From positions 1 to 59,666 of the forward strand of contig NZ_RDQG01000023.1 of the NCBI RefSeq assembly GCF_003697815.1: a stretch of 59,666 bases of DNA. The letters are read 5' to 3'. The position numbers and the translations under genes are program-made. The stretch is from Halalkalicoccus subterraneus (GTDB taxonomy: Archaea > Halobacteriota > Halobacteria > Halobacteriales > Halalkalicoccaceae). Positions 48,051 to 56,847 of the stretch are shown piece after piece (the stretch's first letter is position 1; each line of letters opens with the position of its first letter). Under the pieces are notes generated by a model. That model made no database searches. It was given only the letters and a program-made list of their open reading frames with translations, and had not been told where the DNA came from.

Positions 48051-49784
48051 TTACCGCGCCAGTCCGGCAGTTTCCTGATAGGAACCGTGCTCGGCCTCGA
48101 AAACGGCCATGATCTCGCCCATCGTCGCATAGGCCTTGACGGCGTCGACGATGACCGGCATGACGTTCTCGCCCTCGCGGATCGCCTCGCGGAGCGAATC
48201 GAGATGGGACTCGACGGCCGCGGCGTCGCGTTCGGCCTTGACCTCCCGAAGGCGTTCGGTCTGGTGGTCGTAGGCGGCCTGCTCGTCGACGTGCAGCACG
48301 TCGGGGCTGGTGTCCTCTTCGAGAGTGTAGCGGTTGACACCGACGACGACCTCCTCGCCCTCTTCGACGCGCTCCTGATACTCGTAGGAGGCGTCCTGGA
48401 TCTCGCGGTGGAAGTACCCCTCCGAGATCCCGCGGAGGACGCCGTCACGCACCGATCCGTCGCCCATCTCGCGGATCTCCTCCAGGTATTCCATCGTCCG
48501 GCGCTCGGTCTCGTCGGTGAGCGCCTCGATGGCGAAGCTCCCCCCGAGGGGGTCGACGATGTCCGCGGCACCCGACTCCTCGGCGATGATTTGTTGGGTT
48601 CGCAGGGCGACCCGCACGGCCTCCTCGCTGGGGAGCGCGAGCGCCTCGTCGAAGGAGTTGGTATGGAGCGACTGCGTTCCCCCAAAAACGCCGGCAAGCG
48701 CCTGAATCGTTACGCGTACGATGTTGTTCAGTGGCTGTTGAGCAGTAAGGGACTGGCCCGCCGTCTGCGTGTGGAACTTCATCTGCTTCGAGCGGGGGTC
48801 CTCCGCACCGTACCACTCGTCCATGATTCTCGCATACACTCGCCGGCCCGCACGGTATTTGGCGACTTCCTCGAAGATCGAGTTGTGCGAGTTGAAGAAA
48901 AAGGAGAGTTGGGGCGCAAAGGCGTCGATCTCCAGTCCACGCTCGATCGCGTCCTCGACGTAGGCGAAACCGTCGGCGAGAGTGAAGGCGAGTTCCTGAA
49001 CCGCCGTCGAACCCGCCTCGCGGATGTGATAGCCCGAGATCGAGACGGGCTTGAACTTCGGCGTCTCCTCGATAGCGAACTCGATGGTGTCGGTCACGAC
49101 CTTGAGGGACGGCTCCGGGGGGACGACCCACTCCTTCTGGGCGATGAACTCCTTCATCATGTCATTCTGGAGGGTTCCACGCACCTCCTCTCGGGGCACG
49201 CCCTGTTGGTCGGCCAAGGCGACGTACATCGCGTAGATCACCGCAGCGCTGGGATTGATCGTAAAGCTCGTCGAGACCTCCCCGATGTCGATCCCGTCGA
49301 ACAGTACCTCCATGTCGCGCAACGTATCGACGGCGACGCCCTCCTTACCGACCTCGCCCTCCGAGAGGGGATCGTCCGAGTCCTTGCCCATCAGGCTGGG
49401 CATGTCGAACGCTACGGAAAGGCCGGTCTGACCCTCGTTGATCAGGTAGTGAAAGCGCTCGTTGGTCTCTTCGGCGGTGCCAAAGCCCGCGAACTGTCGC
49501 ATGGTCCACGTCCGGCCCCGGTACATCGTCGGATAGACACCACGAGTATAGGGCTCCTCGCCCGGAAATCCCAGATCCTCGTCGTAGTCGAGATCCGCCA
49601 CGTCAGCGGGCGTGTAGAGCCGATCGACGTCGAGGTTCGAGACGGTCGCAAAACGGTCTTTTCGCTCGCCGTGGCGCTCCACTACCGGCTCAAGGGTCGA
49701 ATCCTCCCAACGGGTCCGCTCGGCACGGATCTCGGAGAGCTCGTCGTCGTCGTACATACCTTCCAGTTTTGCCGGGACGTCCAT
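48051..49784 (-). CDS. mcmA1: Methylmalonyl-CoA mutase large subunit
   Basis: A 577-residue TIM-barrel subunit without the B12 domain. Family residues are visible: YPTMYRGRTWTMRQFAGFG (substrate-binding Tyr and Arg region near residues 84-102), GQTGLSVAFDMPSLMG, SISGYHIREAGS and FGGTQSLHTNSFDEAL. It forms the active enzyme with the cobalamin subunit encoded at 29699. The pair converts methylmalonyl-CoA to succinyl-CoA, the last step of propionate and branched-chain amino acid breakdown. Confidence 0.94.
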   Translation of the reverse strand: MDVPAKLEGMYDDDELSEIRAERTRWEDSTLEPVVERHGERKDRFATVSNLDVDRLYTPADVADLDYDEDLGFPGEEPYTRGVYPTMYRGRTWTMRQFAGFGTAEETNERFHYLINEGQTGLSVAFDMPSLMGKDSDDPLSEGEVGKEGVAVDTLRDMEVLFDGIDIGEVSTSFTINPSAAVIYAMYVALADQQGVPREEVRGTLQNDMMKEFIAQKEWVVPPEPSLKVVTDTIEFAIEETPKFKPVSISGYHIREAGSTAVQELAFTLADGFAYVEDAIERGLEIDAFAPQLSFFFNSHNSIFEEVAKYRAGRRVYARIMDEWYGAEDPRSKQMKFHTQTAGQSLTAQQPLNNIVRVTIQALAGVFGGTQSLHTNSFDEALALPSEEAVRVALRTQQIIAEESGAADIVDPLGGSFAIEALTDETERRTMEYLEEIREMGDGSVRDGVLRGISEGYFHREIQDASYEYQERVEEGEEVVVGVNRYTLEEDTSPDVLHVDEQAAYDHQTERLREVKAERDAAAVESHLDSLREAIREGENVMPVIVDAVKAYATMGEIMAVFEAEHGSYQETAGLAR

Positions 49785-49829
49785 TAAGGATTCCGGGCCG
49801 TGAGGAGACAGCGCGTCGAGAAGAGATGA

Positions 49830-51029
49830 TCAGTACGACCGCTCCAGTCCGAGGACGTTCTCGCCGAGGAAGTTGAGCGCGAGCTGTTGGGTGATCGGCA
49901 CCAGCCGCGTGAGCCGCGCTTCACGGAAGTAGCGCTCGACGTCGTACTCGCGGGCGATCCCGAACCCGCCGTGGGTCTGGACCGCCGCGTCGGCCGCCTC
50001 GAAGGCCGCCTCGCTCGCGAGGTATTTCGCGACGTTTGCGCGCGCCCCGAGGTCGGCTCCCGCCTCCGAACCGACGGCGTTCGCCCCGTTGTAGACCACG
50101 GCTTTCGCCGCCTGCACCCGCGCGTAGGCCGCCGCCAGCGGGTGCTGGATCGCCTGGTTCGTCCCGATCGATCGCCCGAACACCTCCCGTTGGTTGGCGT
50201 AGTCGACGCCCGCGTCGAGGGCTGCCTCCCCCAGCCCCACGCACTCGGCGGCGATCACGAGGCGTTCCTCGTTGAGCCCGTCGAGCATCTGGTAGAACCC
50301 GCGCCCCTCCTCGCCGATGAGCCGTTCTTCGGGGACGCAAAGCCCCTCGAACCAGCATTCGTAGGAGTGAACGGCGTTGCTCGCGGTCTTCTCGATGGCC
50401 TCGAGTTCGAGAGTACCCTCACTCAGTGCTTCGTCGATATCGACGAGGAACATCGAGATCCCTCGGGTTCGCTTTTCGACCTCCTCCTTCGGGGTAGTTC
50501 GAGCCATCAACACCAGATAGTCGCTCGCGTCGACCCGTGAGGTCCAGATCTTCTGGCCGTCGATCACGTACTCGTCGCCCTCCTTTCGGGCGCGTGTCTC
50601 GATGGCCGTCGAATCCGACCCCGCGTTCGGTTCGGTGAGCCCAAAGGCTTGAATCGAGACCTCGCCGCTTGCGACCTTCGGGAGGAGGGCGGCTTTCAGT
50701 TCCTCGCTCGCGTATTCGACGAGCGAGACGGAGTTGTAGATCCCGCCGTGGACCGACTGGGCGGCGCTGAATCCGCCACCGCTGGCGGCGATCTCCTCCA
50801 TCATCACGACCGTTTCTGGAGTGCCCATCCCCGCCCCGCCGTACTCCTCGGGAATCAGCGCACCGAACCAGCCGTGTTCGGCGAGCGCCTCGGCGAACTC
50901 GTGGGGGTACTCGCCCTCTCCGTCCTTCTCGCGCCAGTACGCCGCGTCGAAGTCCGCACAGATCTCGCGGATCGAATCGCGAACGAGGCGCTGCTGGTCC
51001 GAGAGCTCGACGGTGTCACGCTGGATCAT
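49830..51029 (-). CDS. Acyl-CoA dehydrogenase
   Basis: A 399-residue flavoenzyme, more distant from the other two paralogs. It has FGLTEPNAGSDSTAIE (substrate loop), KIWTSRVDASDYLVLM and a C-terminal THGGFGIAREYDVERYFREA. Where the others have EGTSEIQ, this one has LVPITQQLALNFLG, so the usual catalytic Glu in that loop is not visible; it may use another residue or act on an unusual substrate. TATA box GTATAG (minus strand) near 51052-51057 supports the start at 51029. Confidence 0.88.
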   Translation of the reverse strand: MIQRDTVELSDQQRLVRDSIREICADFDAAYWREKDGEGEYPHEFAEALAEHGWFGALIPEEYGGAGMGTPETVVMMEEIAASGGGFSAAQSVHGGIYNSVSLVEYASEELKAALLPKVASGEVSIQAFGLTEPNAGSDSTAIETRARKEGDEYVIDGQKIWTSRVDASDYLVLMARTTPKEEVEKRTRGISMFLVDIDEALSEGTLELEAIEKTASNAVHSYECWFEGLCVPEERLIGEEGRGFYQMLDGLNEERLVIAAECVGLGEAALDAGVDYANQREVFGRSIGTNQAIQHPLAAAYARVQAAKAVVYNGANAVGSEAGADLGARANVAKYLASEAAFEAADAAVQTHGGFGIAREYDVERYFREARLTRLVPITQQLALNFLGENVLGLERSY

Positions 51030-51100
51030 GGTCAGAGTAGCCGCCGCATCACTATACGCGTACGGGATGGCCGACCGTTCCGATCCTGCTCGACGAACGC

Positions 51101-52423
51101 TCAAAGCGCGTCCGAGACGTCGAGCAGCGAGGACAACGAGGGGACCGTAGCGAACTCCTCGAGGTTTTCGTACAGTCGCTCGGCATGCCCCTCACGAAGC
51201 GTCCGGGTCGCACAGTCGAGGAACTTCGCGCGGCGGCGATCCTTCGAGAGCGGATGTCCGTACGTGCCCGGCGGGTTCTCCTGTCGGCGCTCGACGGTCC
51301 CTCCCCCTTCGATCCGAACGATAGAGGTATGAGCGTCGTAGGCGAGGTCCGGATCGGTTCGAAAGGAGACCCGCTTTCGGAGGCGTTCGACGGTCGGATC
51401 GGACAGCGCCGGCTCCTCGAACGTCGCCAGATCCACCCGGTCGCGCGCGAGCGCGCTCGCGACGGCGTACTCCATCGAGAACTTCGCCTCCAGACCCGTC
51501 TCGGGATCCGAGTGGGAAAGCGCGTCGTCCGCACCAGCCGAGGCCTCGACGGTGATCGACTCGACGCCAGTAGGGTCGATGTCGTGTTCGTCCGCGAGCG
51601 ACTGGATCGCGGCGATGGCGGTATGGGTGAAGTAACAACACGGATAGGCCTTGGTGTGGATCCCCCGTTCGTCGATGTACCGTCCCGCAGGTGGTTCGAC
51701 CTCGCTCGGTTCACCGTAGAGGTCGAGAAAGCCGCCCGCACCCCCGATCGACTCGCTGTCGGCGGTGACGCCGTCTCGTGCGAGCAGCCCGGCGGTGAGT
51801 CCCGACCGGGACGCAAAGCCTGCGTGCAGCGGCTTCGTCATCGAGCCGAAATTGCGCTTCAGCCCCGCGGGCGTCGAGGCGGCGATACAGAGGGCGTTTC
51901 GCGTCTCCTCGGACTCGAGATCGAGCAGCCACGCCGCCGCCGCGGCCGCGCCGAAGGCCCCGAAGGTGGCCGTCGCGTGCCAACCGTCCTCGTAGTGGCT
52001 GGGGCTGATCGGTGCGGCAACTCTACTCATGACCTCGAATCCCGCGACGTAGGCGGCGACGGCCTCCCGGCCGCTCGCCGTCGTCTCGCCGGCCAGCGCG
52101 AGGATCGGCGGGACGAGCACCACGCTCGGGTGGCCGTCGATCGCCCACGAGAGGTCGTCGTAATCGAGCGCGTGCCCCGCCGCCCCCAGCGCGAGGGCGT
52201 ACTCCGGCTCGGCTCGCCCGGCGAGGTCCACCAGCCCCCCGTCGGGACGCCACCGCGAGACCGAACGCCCCACATCGGTCGACAGCCCCGCGAGCGTGAC
52301 GCCGACCGTATCGACGAACGCCCGTTCGACGAGCTCGGTCGTCGAGTCGCCTATCGAGTCGGGGTCCGTCTCGGCGACGGTCGCAGCCAGGCGCGATTCG
52401 ATGGGGTACCGTGTGCTAGCCAT
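51101..52423 (-). CDS. MmgE/PrpD family protein
   Basis: A 440-residue protein of the family that includes 2-methylcitrate dehydratase and cis-aconitate decarboxylase. It has HALDYDDLSWAIDGHPSVVL (about 83-102, the family D..D and H pattern), KAYPCCYFTHTAIAAI (Lys/Tyr lid region) and SMEYAVASALA. The reaction cannot be chosen from sequence. The neighbours (acyl-CoA dehydrogenase, mutase, acyl-CoA synthetase) suit propionate or dicarboxylate metabolism. A minus-strand TTTATG at 52447-52452 is the TATA box. Confidence 0.87.
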   Translation of the reverse strand: MASTRYPIESRLAATVAETDPDSIGDSTTELVERAFVDTVGVTLAGLSTDVGRSVSRWRPDGGLVDLAGRAEPEYALALGAAGHALDYDDLSWAIDGHPSVVLVPPILALAGETTASGREAVAAYVAGFEVMSRVAAPISPSHYEDGWHATATFGAFGAAAAAAWLLDLESEETRNALCIAASTPAGLKRNFGSMTKPLHAGFASRSGLTAGLLARDGVTADSESIGGAGGFLDLYGEPSEVEPPAGRYIDERGIHTKAYPCCYFTHTAIAAIQSLADEHDIDPTGVESITVEASAGADDALSHSDPETGLEAKFSMEYAVASALARDRVDLATFEEPALSDPTVERLRKRVSFRTDPDLAYDAHTSIVRIEGGGTVERRQENPPGTYGHPLSKDRRRAKFLDCATRTLREGHAERLYENLEEFATVPSLSSLLDVSDAL

Positions 52424-52458
52424 ACCCGTCCCTCGGGCGGTCCGGCCATAAAACGGGG

Positions 52459-53256
52459 TTACTGGAGGCGTTTGGTCGTCTTGATGAGCGGGTGGCGCGC
52501 GTAATCGACGACCGCGATGTCCCCGATCGACGTGAGTCCCTCCTGGCGGGCGGTTCGCTCCATCCCGAGCTCCAGTTCCTCGTCGATGACGATCACGTAG
52601 GCGTCCATCTCTTCGACGTCGAGTTCGTCGGCCGCCATGACGCGGTGGTGGCCGTCGGCGAGCAGGAGCCGCCCGTCGACGTCGATGACGACCAGCGGTT
52701 CTGCTAGCCCGTGTTCGAGCTCGTACTTGCGCCCTTCGAGTTCGTCCGCGTAGACCTTCCCCTGTGTGGGGACGAGTTCCGAAAGCGAGATCGTCCGGCG
52801 TTCCTCCGTGACGGCAATGTCGTGAATGCTTTCGAGGGTGCGGATCAGCTTGCCGACCTTTTCGGGGGTCGCACGCTCGATCTGGCTGCGGATCACGTCG
52901 GCGTTCGAGATGATCCCTACCAGATTGCCCGCGTCGTCGACGACCGGCAACTTCTGGATGCCCGATCGGAGGATGACGCGTGCGGCGTCGGTCACCTTCA
53001 TCCGGGGATGAGCGACGACCAGATCCGTGCTCATTACCTTGAAGATGGGTTCGTCATCCTCGGCGAGCAGGAGGTCACGGGCACTGATGAACCCCTCGAC
53101 GCGCCGGCCGTCACAGACGGGAAAGCCGCTGTGTTCGTCGCTTTCTGCGATCCGCGTGGCCACCTCGCCGACGTTCGCATCCGGGGAGACCGTCACTACG
53201 TCCCGAGTCATGTACTCGTTGACCCGGGGTTTGCCATCGGTGATGCCGCCGTTCAT
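52459..53256 (-). CDS. CBS-pair protein with ParB/SerK-like domain
   Basis: A 265-residue two-part protein. Two CBS motifs (about 14-135; MTRDVVTVSPDANVGEVA and VMSTDLVVAHPRMKVTDAA) form an adenosyl-ligand sensor. The C-terminal half is ParB-like, with the core LLLADGHHRVMAADEL. In archaea a ParB-like protein of this kind is a free-serine kinase (SerK), and the DGHHR core resembles it more than plasmid partition ParB. Nucleotide-regulated enzyme or DNA-binding protein are both possible. Confidence 0.72.
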   Translation of the reverse strand: MNGGITDGKPRVNEYMTRDVVTVSPDANVGEVATRIAESDEHSGFPVCDGRRVEGFISARDLLLAEDDEPIFKVMSTDLVVAHPRMKVTDAARVILRSGIQKLPVVDDAGNLVGIISNADVIRSQIERATPEKVGKLIRTLESIHDIAVTEERRTISLSELVPTQGKVYADELEGRKYELEHGLAEPLVVIDVDGRLLLADGHHRVMAADELDVEEMDAYVIVIDEELELGMERTARQEGLTSIGDIAVVDYARHPLIKTTKRLQ

Positions 53257-53298
53257 AGCGTCCAGACGGAGGCCGGTCGCAAAAGGCTCACGCTCACG

Positions 53299-54774
53299 CT
53301 ACCGCCGGCGGACCGCCGGCCATTCGTCGGGCGAGTCGGTCAGCCGAGTACTGCCCTCGGTGCGTGCCGAAAGCGTCTCGAAAAAACGTCCGTCGATCAC
53401 CTCGCCGACGATCTGGGTCAACAGCTCCTCGTTGTCCTCGCTCTCCTCGCCGAGGAATCCGAGCGGGATCTGTGCGCCCGCCATTCCCGCGTGCCCGCCC
53501 GCGCTACCGATCTGGTCGAATGCGTCCCGGAGCGTCTCGCCGATATCGAGCGTCGGCCCGTGTGCCCGCGCCGAGAGGTAGACCGTCCCGTCGACGAACC
53601 CGTAGACGAGCGTCGCGACGATGCCGTCCATGTTGAGGAGCCGATCGGCGGCCTGTGCGAGGGCGTCGCGGTCCCGGAGGGTTCCGATACAGGACGTACA
53701 GACACCGTCTTCGACCCGCCGATTTTCGATGGCCCGCGCCAGCGTTTCGAACGTCTCGGGGCTGATCGTCGGGCGTTCGACCTGGTCGAGCGTCCCCACG
53801 TCGACCGAGGGTAGGAGGGTGGCTGCCGCCTCGAAATCGAGCCGGCAGACCCCCCGCGAGAAGTCGTTGGTGTCGGTACGGATGCCAAATAACAGCGCCG
53901 TCGCGAGCCGCTCATCGATGGCGAGTTCGAGGGCGTCGAAGTACTCGACGAGCATCGTGCTCGTCGAACCGACCTCGCTTCTGACGTCGAGGTGGCGCGC
54001 CTCGACCGGTCCCGGCGATGGATGGTGGTCGATCACGACGTCGATCGGCGTCTCCTCGGGGAGCTGGTCGTTGACTCCCGGCAGCGAGTGGTCGACGAGC
54101 GCGATCGCGTCGAACGCCTCCGCCGCCGCGGGCTCGTCGAGTGCGGTCAGCTCGAGGTCCAGAACGTTGACCAGCGCGCGGTTCTCCTGGTGGGAGATCT
54201 TGCCGAAGTAATACACGCCCGCGTCCGTGCCAACCGAGCGGGCGAGGCGCGCGAGTGCGACCCCGCTCGCGATGGCGTCCGGGTCAGGGTTGTCGTGGAG
54301 GATCACGCCGAGGTCGCCCTCCATTTGTCCTACCAGCGCGCGCAGGTGGCGCGCACGTGCGGTGGATCCACTGGTGATGACGCTCGCGGTGTACTCCCGG
54401 AGGGTTTCCGATGGGTCGAGGACCGTCCCCACTAGCGCTTCGAGCGATTTGCGGTCGTCGGCAGTGGGCTCGTCGCCGGCGTACGCGACGATCGGGATCG
54501 ACTCGAAGACTTCGCTCGCCGCCCGCGCGATCTCGACGTTGCGCCGCGGCGAGTCGGTTCCGATGAAGACGCTCGTGACCGATCCCTCGATTCCCGAGAG
54601 TATCGACGGATCGGCCGGATCGGCGGCCGTGATCGTCACGTCGCGCTGGGGGAACTCGCGCTGTTCGGGATCCAGCGTGACCACGTGGACCGTCCCGCCC
54701 TGCTCCCGTGCGCGCTCGACCAGCGCGTGGCCGACGGTCCCGGCACCGCACCCGAGGAGCAGTCGAGAGACCAT
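53299..54774 (-). CDS. Rossmann-DHH/DHHA1 phosphoesterase
   Basis: A 491-residue fusion. Residues 1-130 are a TrkA-N-like Rossmann domain (LLLGCGAGTVGHALVERA). Then comes a DHH phosphoesterase with metal motifs HDNPDPDAIASG (about 158), a central DHS (VDHSLPG), DHHP (VIDHHPSPG) and GSTSTMLVEY, and a DHHA1 domain with GSAGGHAGMAG. DHH enzymes cut nanoRNA, c-di-AMP or pAp. Haloarchaea make c-di-AMP, so a nucleotide phosphodiesterase under nucleotide sensing is plausible. CTTTAG (minus strand) near 54797-54803 is the TATA box. Confidence 0.85.
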   Translation of the reverse strand: MVSRLLLGCGAGTVGHALVERAREQGGTVHVVTLDPEQREFPQRDVTITAADPADPSILSGIEGSVTSVFIGTDSPRRNVEIARAASEVFESIPIVAYAGDEPTADDRKSLEALVGTVLDPSETLREYTASVITSGSTARARHLRALVGQMEGDLGVILHDNPDPDAIASGVALARLARSVGTDAGVYYFGKISHQENRALVNVLDLELTALDEPAAAEAFDAIALVDHSLPGVNDQLPEETPIDVVIDHHPSPGPVEARHLDVRSEVGSTSTMLVEYFDALELAIDERLATALLFGIRTDTNDFSRGVCRLDFEAAATLLPSVDVGTLDQVERPTISPETFETLARAIENRRVEDGVCTSCIGTLRDRDALAQAADRLLNMDGIVATLVYGFVDGTVYLSARAHGPTLDIGETLRDAFDQIGSAGGHAGMAGAQIPLGFLGEESEDNEELLTQIVGEVIDGRFFETLSARTEGSTRLTDSPDEWPAVRRR

Positions 54775-54870
54775 AACAGTACGCCGTAACCCACCGACGC
54801 GCTAAAGCCTACCGTCTCCACGGTCGGTCCCGGAGGGACGGTCTTTTGGAGACATGGACCGTACGTATCG

Positions 54871-55269
54871 ATGATGGGAGCGAGTCAGACACGGGTCACA
54901 TCGGAGCGCAAGTCACTGGACAGTCAGTCGGTGTATGCCTACCTGATCGGTGCACACGTCGTTTCAACTCTGCTGTCGATCCCGGTCGTTCTCGGATCGG
55001 CCGCCCTCAGCGATCTACCACAAATCGTCTTCGTTCCGGTCATGACCGGGATCATGACGCTCGGTGCCGCGGTCATCGCGCTGTACGTCGCGTTTCCGGT
55101 ATTGCTCTATCTCGACTCGAAACGATGCGATCGGCGAACGGACGGCTGGGAACCGAACTCGAAGCTCTGGGCGATCGGAGGGATCATCGGCTACGTTCTT
55201 CTGCCGCTTCAGCCGGTGCTCGGCCTACTGTACCTGTACAAACGCCACCAGTACGTCCCACTCCTCTGA
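54871..55269 (+). CDS. Small membrane protein, function unknown
   Basis: A 132-residue protein with a polar N-terminus (about 20 residues, rich in Ser) and three or four hydrophobic helices: about 24-50, 58-80 and 96-118. It ends YLYKRHQYVPLL. No family is evident. It stands alone between the divergent DHH gene and the convergent nuoN gene. Confidence 0.6.
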   Translation: MMGASQTRVTSERKSLDSQSVYAYLIGAHVVSTLLSIPVVLGSAALSDLPQIVFVPVMTGIMTLGAAVIALYVAFPVLLYLDSKRCDRRTDGWEPNSKLWAIGGIIGYVLLPLQPVLGLLYLYKRHQYVPLL

Positions 55270-55341
55270 GGGCGACACTTTTCGATCCTGCGATTCGGTA
55301 GGTCGTATCAACGATCGATTTCGATCGACGAAAAGGGCCGT

Positions 55342-56847
55342 TCAGGCGAACAGTGCGGCCGCAGCGGCCTGCGCGAGGTCGACGACCGGGAACGCCGGCA
55401 GCAGCGCGATCGTCATGATCGCGGCGATCATGATCGCCGCGTACAGCCCCATCGGCTGGCGCGAAACGTCGAACTCGTGGATCGGGTCCTCGATCAGGAT
55501 CGCCTTCGCCAGCCGCGAGTAGTAAAACAGCGAGAGCGCACTGGCGAGCGCCCCGACCGCGGCGAGCCACCAGTAGCCCGCACCGATCGCCGCGGTGAAC
55601 AGGACGTACTTCGAGAGGAACCCGCCGCCGATGGGCAGGCCCGCGAGGCTGAACAGGAACACCGTCATCGCGGCGCTCGCGATCGGTGCCTGTCGCCACA
55701 TTCCGTTGTAGTCCTCGAAGGTCCGCCCGACGCCGCGGTACTCCGCGAGCGCGACGAAGAGGAACGCGCCGGTGTTCATGAAGCCATAGACCAGCAGGTG
55801 CATCATCGCCGCGCCCATCACTGCGACGTCGTTACCGCCGCCGAGCGCGGCGAGCCCGATCAGCACGTAGCCGGCGTGGCCCACCGACGAATAGGCGAGC
55901 ATCCGCTTGACGTTCTCCTGCATCGCGGCGGCGAAGTTGCCGACGAGCATCGTCACGACCGCGAGCACCTGGAAGATCAGCACCCAGTCGATGCCCAGTC
56001 CGGTGAGGACGTCGAGCGGGAACGCCTCGACGAACACGCGGAAGGCGACCACGAACCCGGCGGCCTTCGAGGCCGACGAGAGGAAGGCGCTAACGGGTGC
56101 GGGCGCGCCCTCGTAAGCCTCGGGCGCCCAGAAGTGGAACGGCACCGAGGCGGTCTTGTAAGCGACCCCACCGACGACCATCAGTACGCCGACACCGAGA
56201 ACGCCGACGTTGTCCGTTTCGGCGACGCCCGCAGCGACCGCATCGAGCTGGAGCGAGCCCGTCGTCGCGTAGACGAGACTGATCCCGTAGACGAGGATCG
56301 CGGAGGAGAGCGCGCCGATCAGGAAGTACTTCAGGCCGGCTTCGACGCTCCCGCGGTTGTGCTTGAGGAACGCGACCAGCGCGAACGACGAGAGGCTGGA
56401 AAGCTCGATCGCGATGAACGCGACGACGAGGCTGTTGGCGTTGGCCATCAACGCCATCCCGGTCGTAGCGAGCACGATTAGCGAGTAGAACTCGCCCTTG
56501 TGGGGCTGGTCGTGGAGGTAGTCGTAACTCCCGAGGACGACCAGCGCCGCAACGCTCGTGACGACGAACGTGAAGAACAGGCTCATCCCGTCGACGACGA
56601 CCTGATCGCCGAGCAACGAGACCCCCTCCCCGCCGACGCCGGCGAAGAAGTACCACACCGCCACGCCGAGCGCGCCGAGGATACCCACAAGCGAGAGGCC
56701 CGCCAGCAGCCCGTTGTTCGTCTCGCCGGGATCGATGCTGTCCGCGAGGAACAGCACGAACGACGCCATCGCGAGGATGACGACCGGCGCGAGTGCGATC
56801 CACGTCGAGGGCTGGGTGACCAGCGGCTGAGCCATCTGGGTCACCAT
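55342..56847 (-). CDS. nuoN: NADH-quinone oxidoreductase subunit N
   Basis: A 501-residue antiporter-like proton channel with about 14 membrane helices. It keeps the buried charges of the family, such as the Glu in VVAFIAIELSSLSSFALV, a Lys in LKYFLIGALSSA and the YKTASVPFHFWAPEAYEGAP helix break, plus KRMLAYSSVGHAGY. It is one of three antiporter-type subunits of complex I. Its ATG overlaps the nuoM stop (TGATG at 56845-56849), and it is the last gene seen of the nuo run. Confidence 0.93.
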   Translation of the reverse strand: MVTQMAQPLVTQPSTWIALAPVVILAMASFVLFLADSIDPGETNNGLLAGLSLVGILGALGVAVWYFFAGVGGEGVSLLGDQVVVDGMSLFFTFVVTSVAALVVLGSYDYLHDQPHKGEFYSLIVLATTGMALMANANSLVVAFIAIELSSLSSFALVAFLKHNRGSVEAGLKYFLIGALSSAILVYGISLVYATTGSLQLDAVAAGVAETDNVGVLGVGVLMVVGGVAYKTASVPFHFWAPEAYEGAPAPVSAFLSSASKAAGFVVAFRVFVEAFPLDVLTGLGIDWVLIFQVLAVVTMLVGNFAAAMQENVKRMLAYSSVGHAGYVLIGLAALGGGNDVAVMGAAMMHLLVYGFMNTGAFLFVALAEYRGVGRTFEDYNGMWRQAPIASAAMTVFLFSLAGLPIGGGFLSKYVLFTAAIGAGYWWLAAVGALASALSLFYYSRLAKAILIEDPIHEFDVSRQPMGLYAAIMIAAIMTIALLPAFPVVDLAQAAAAALFA

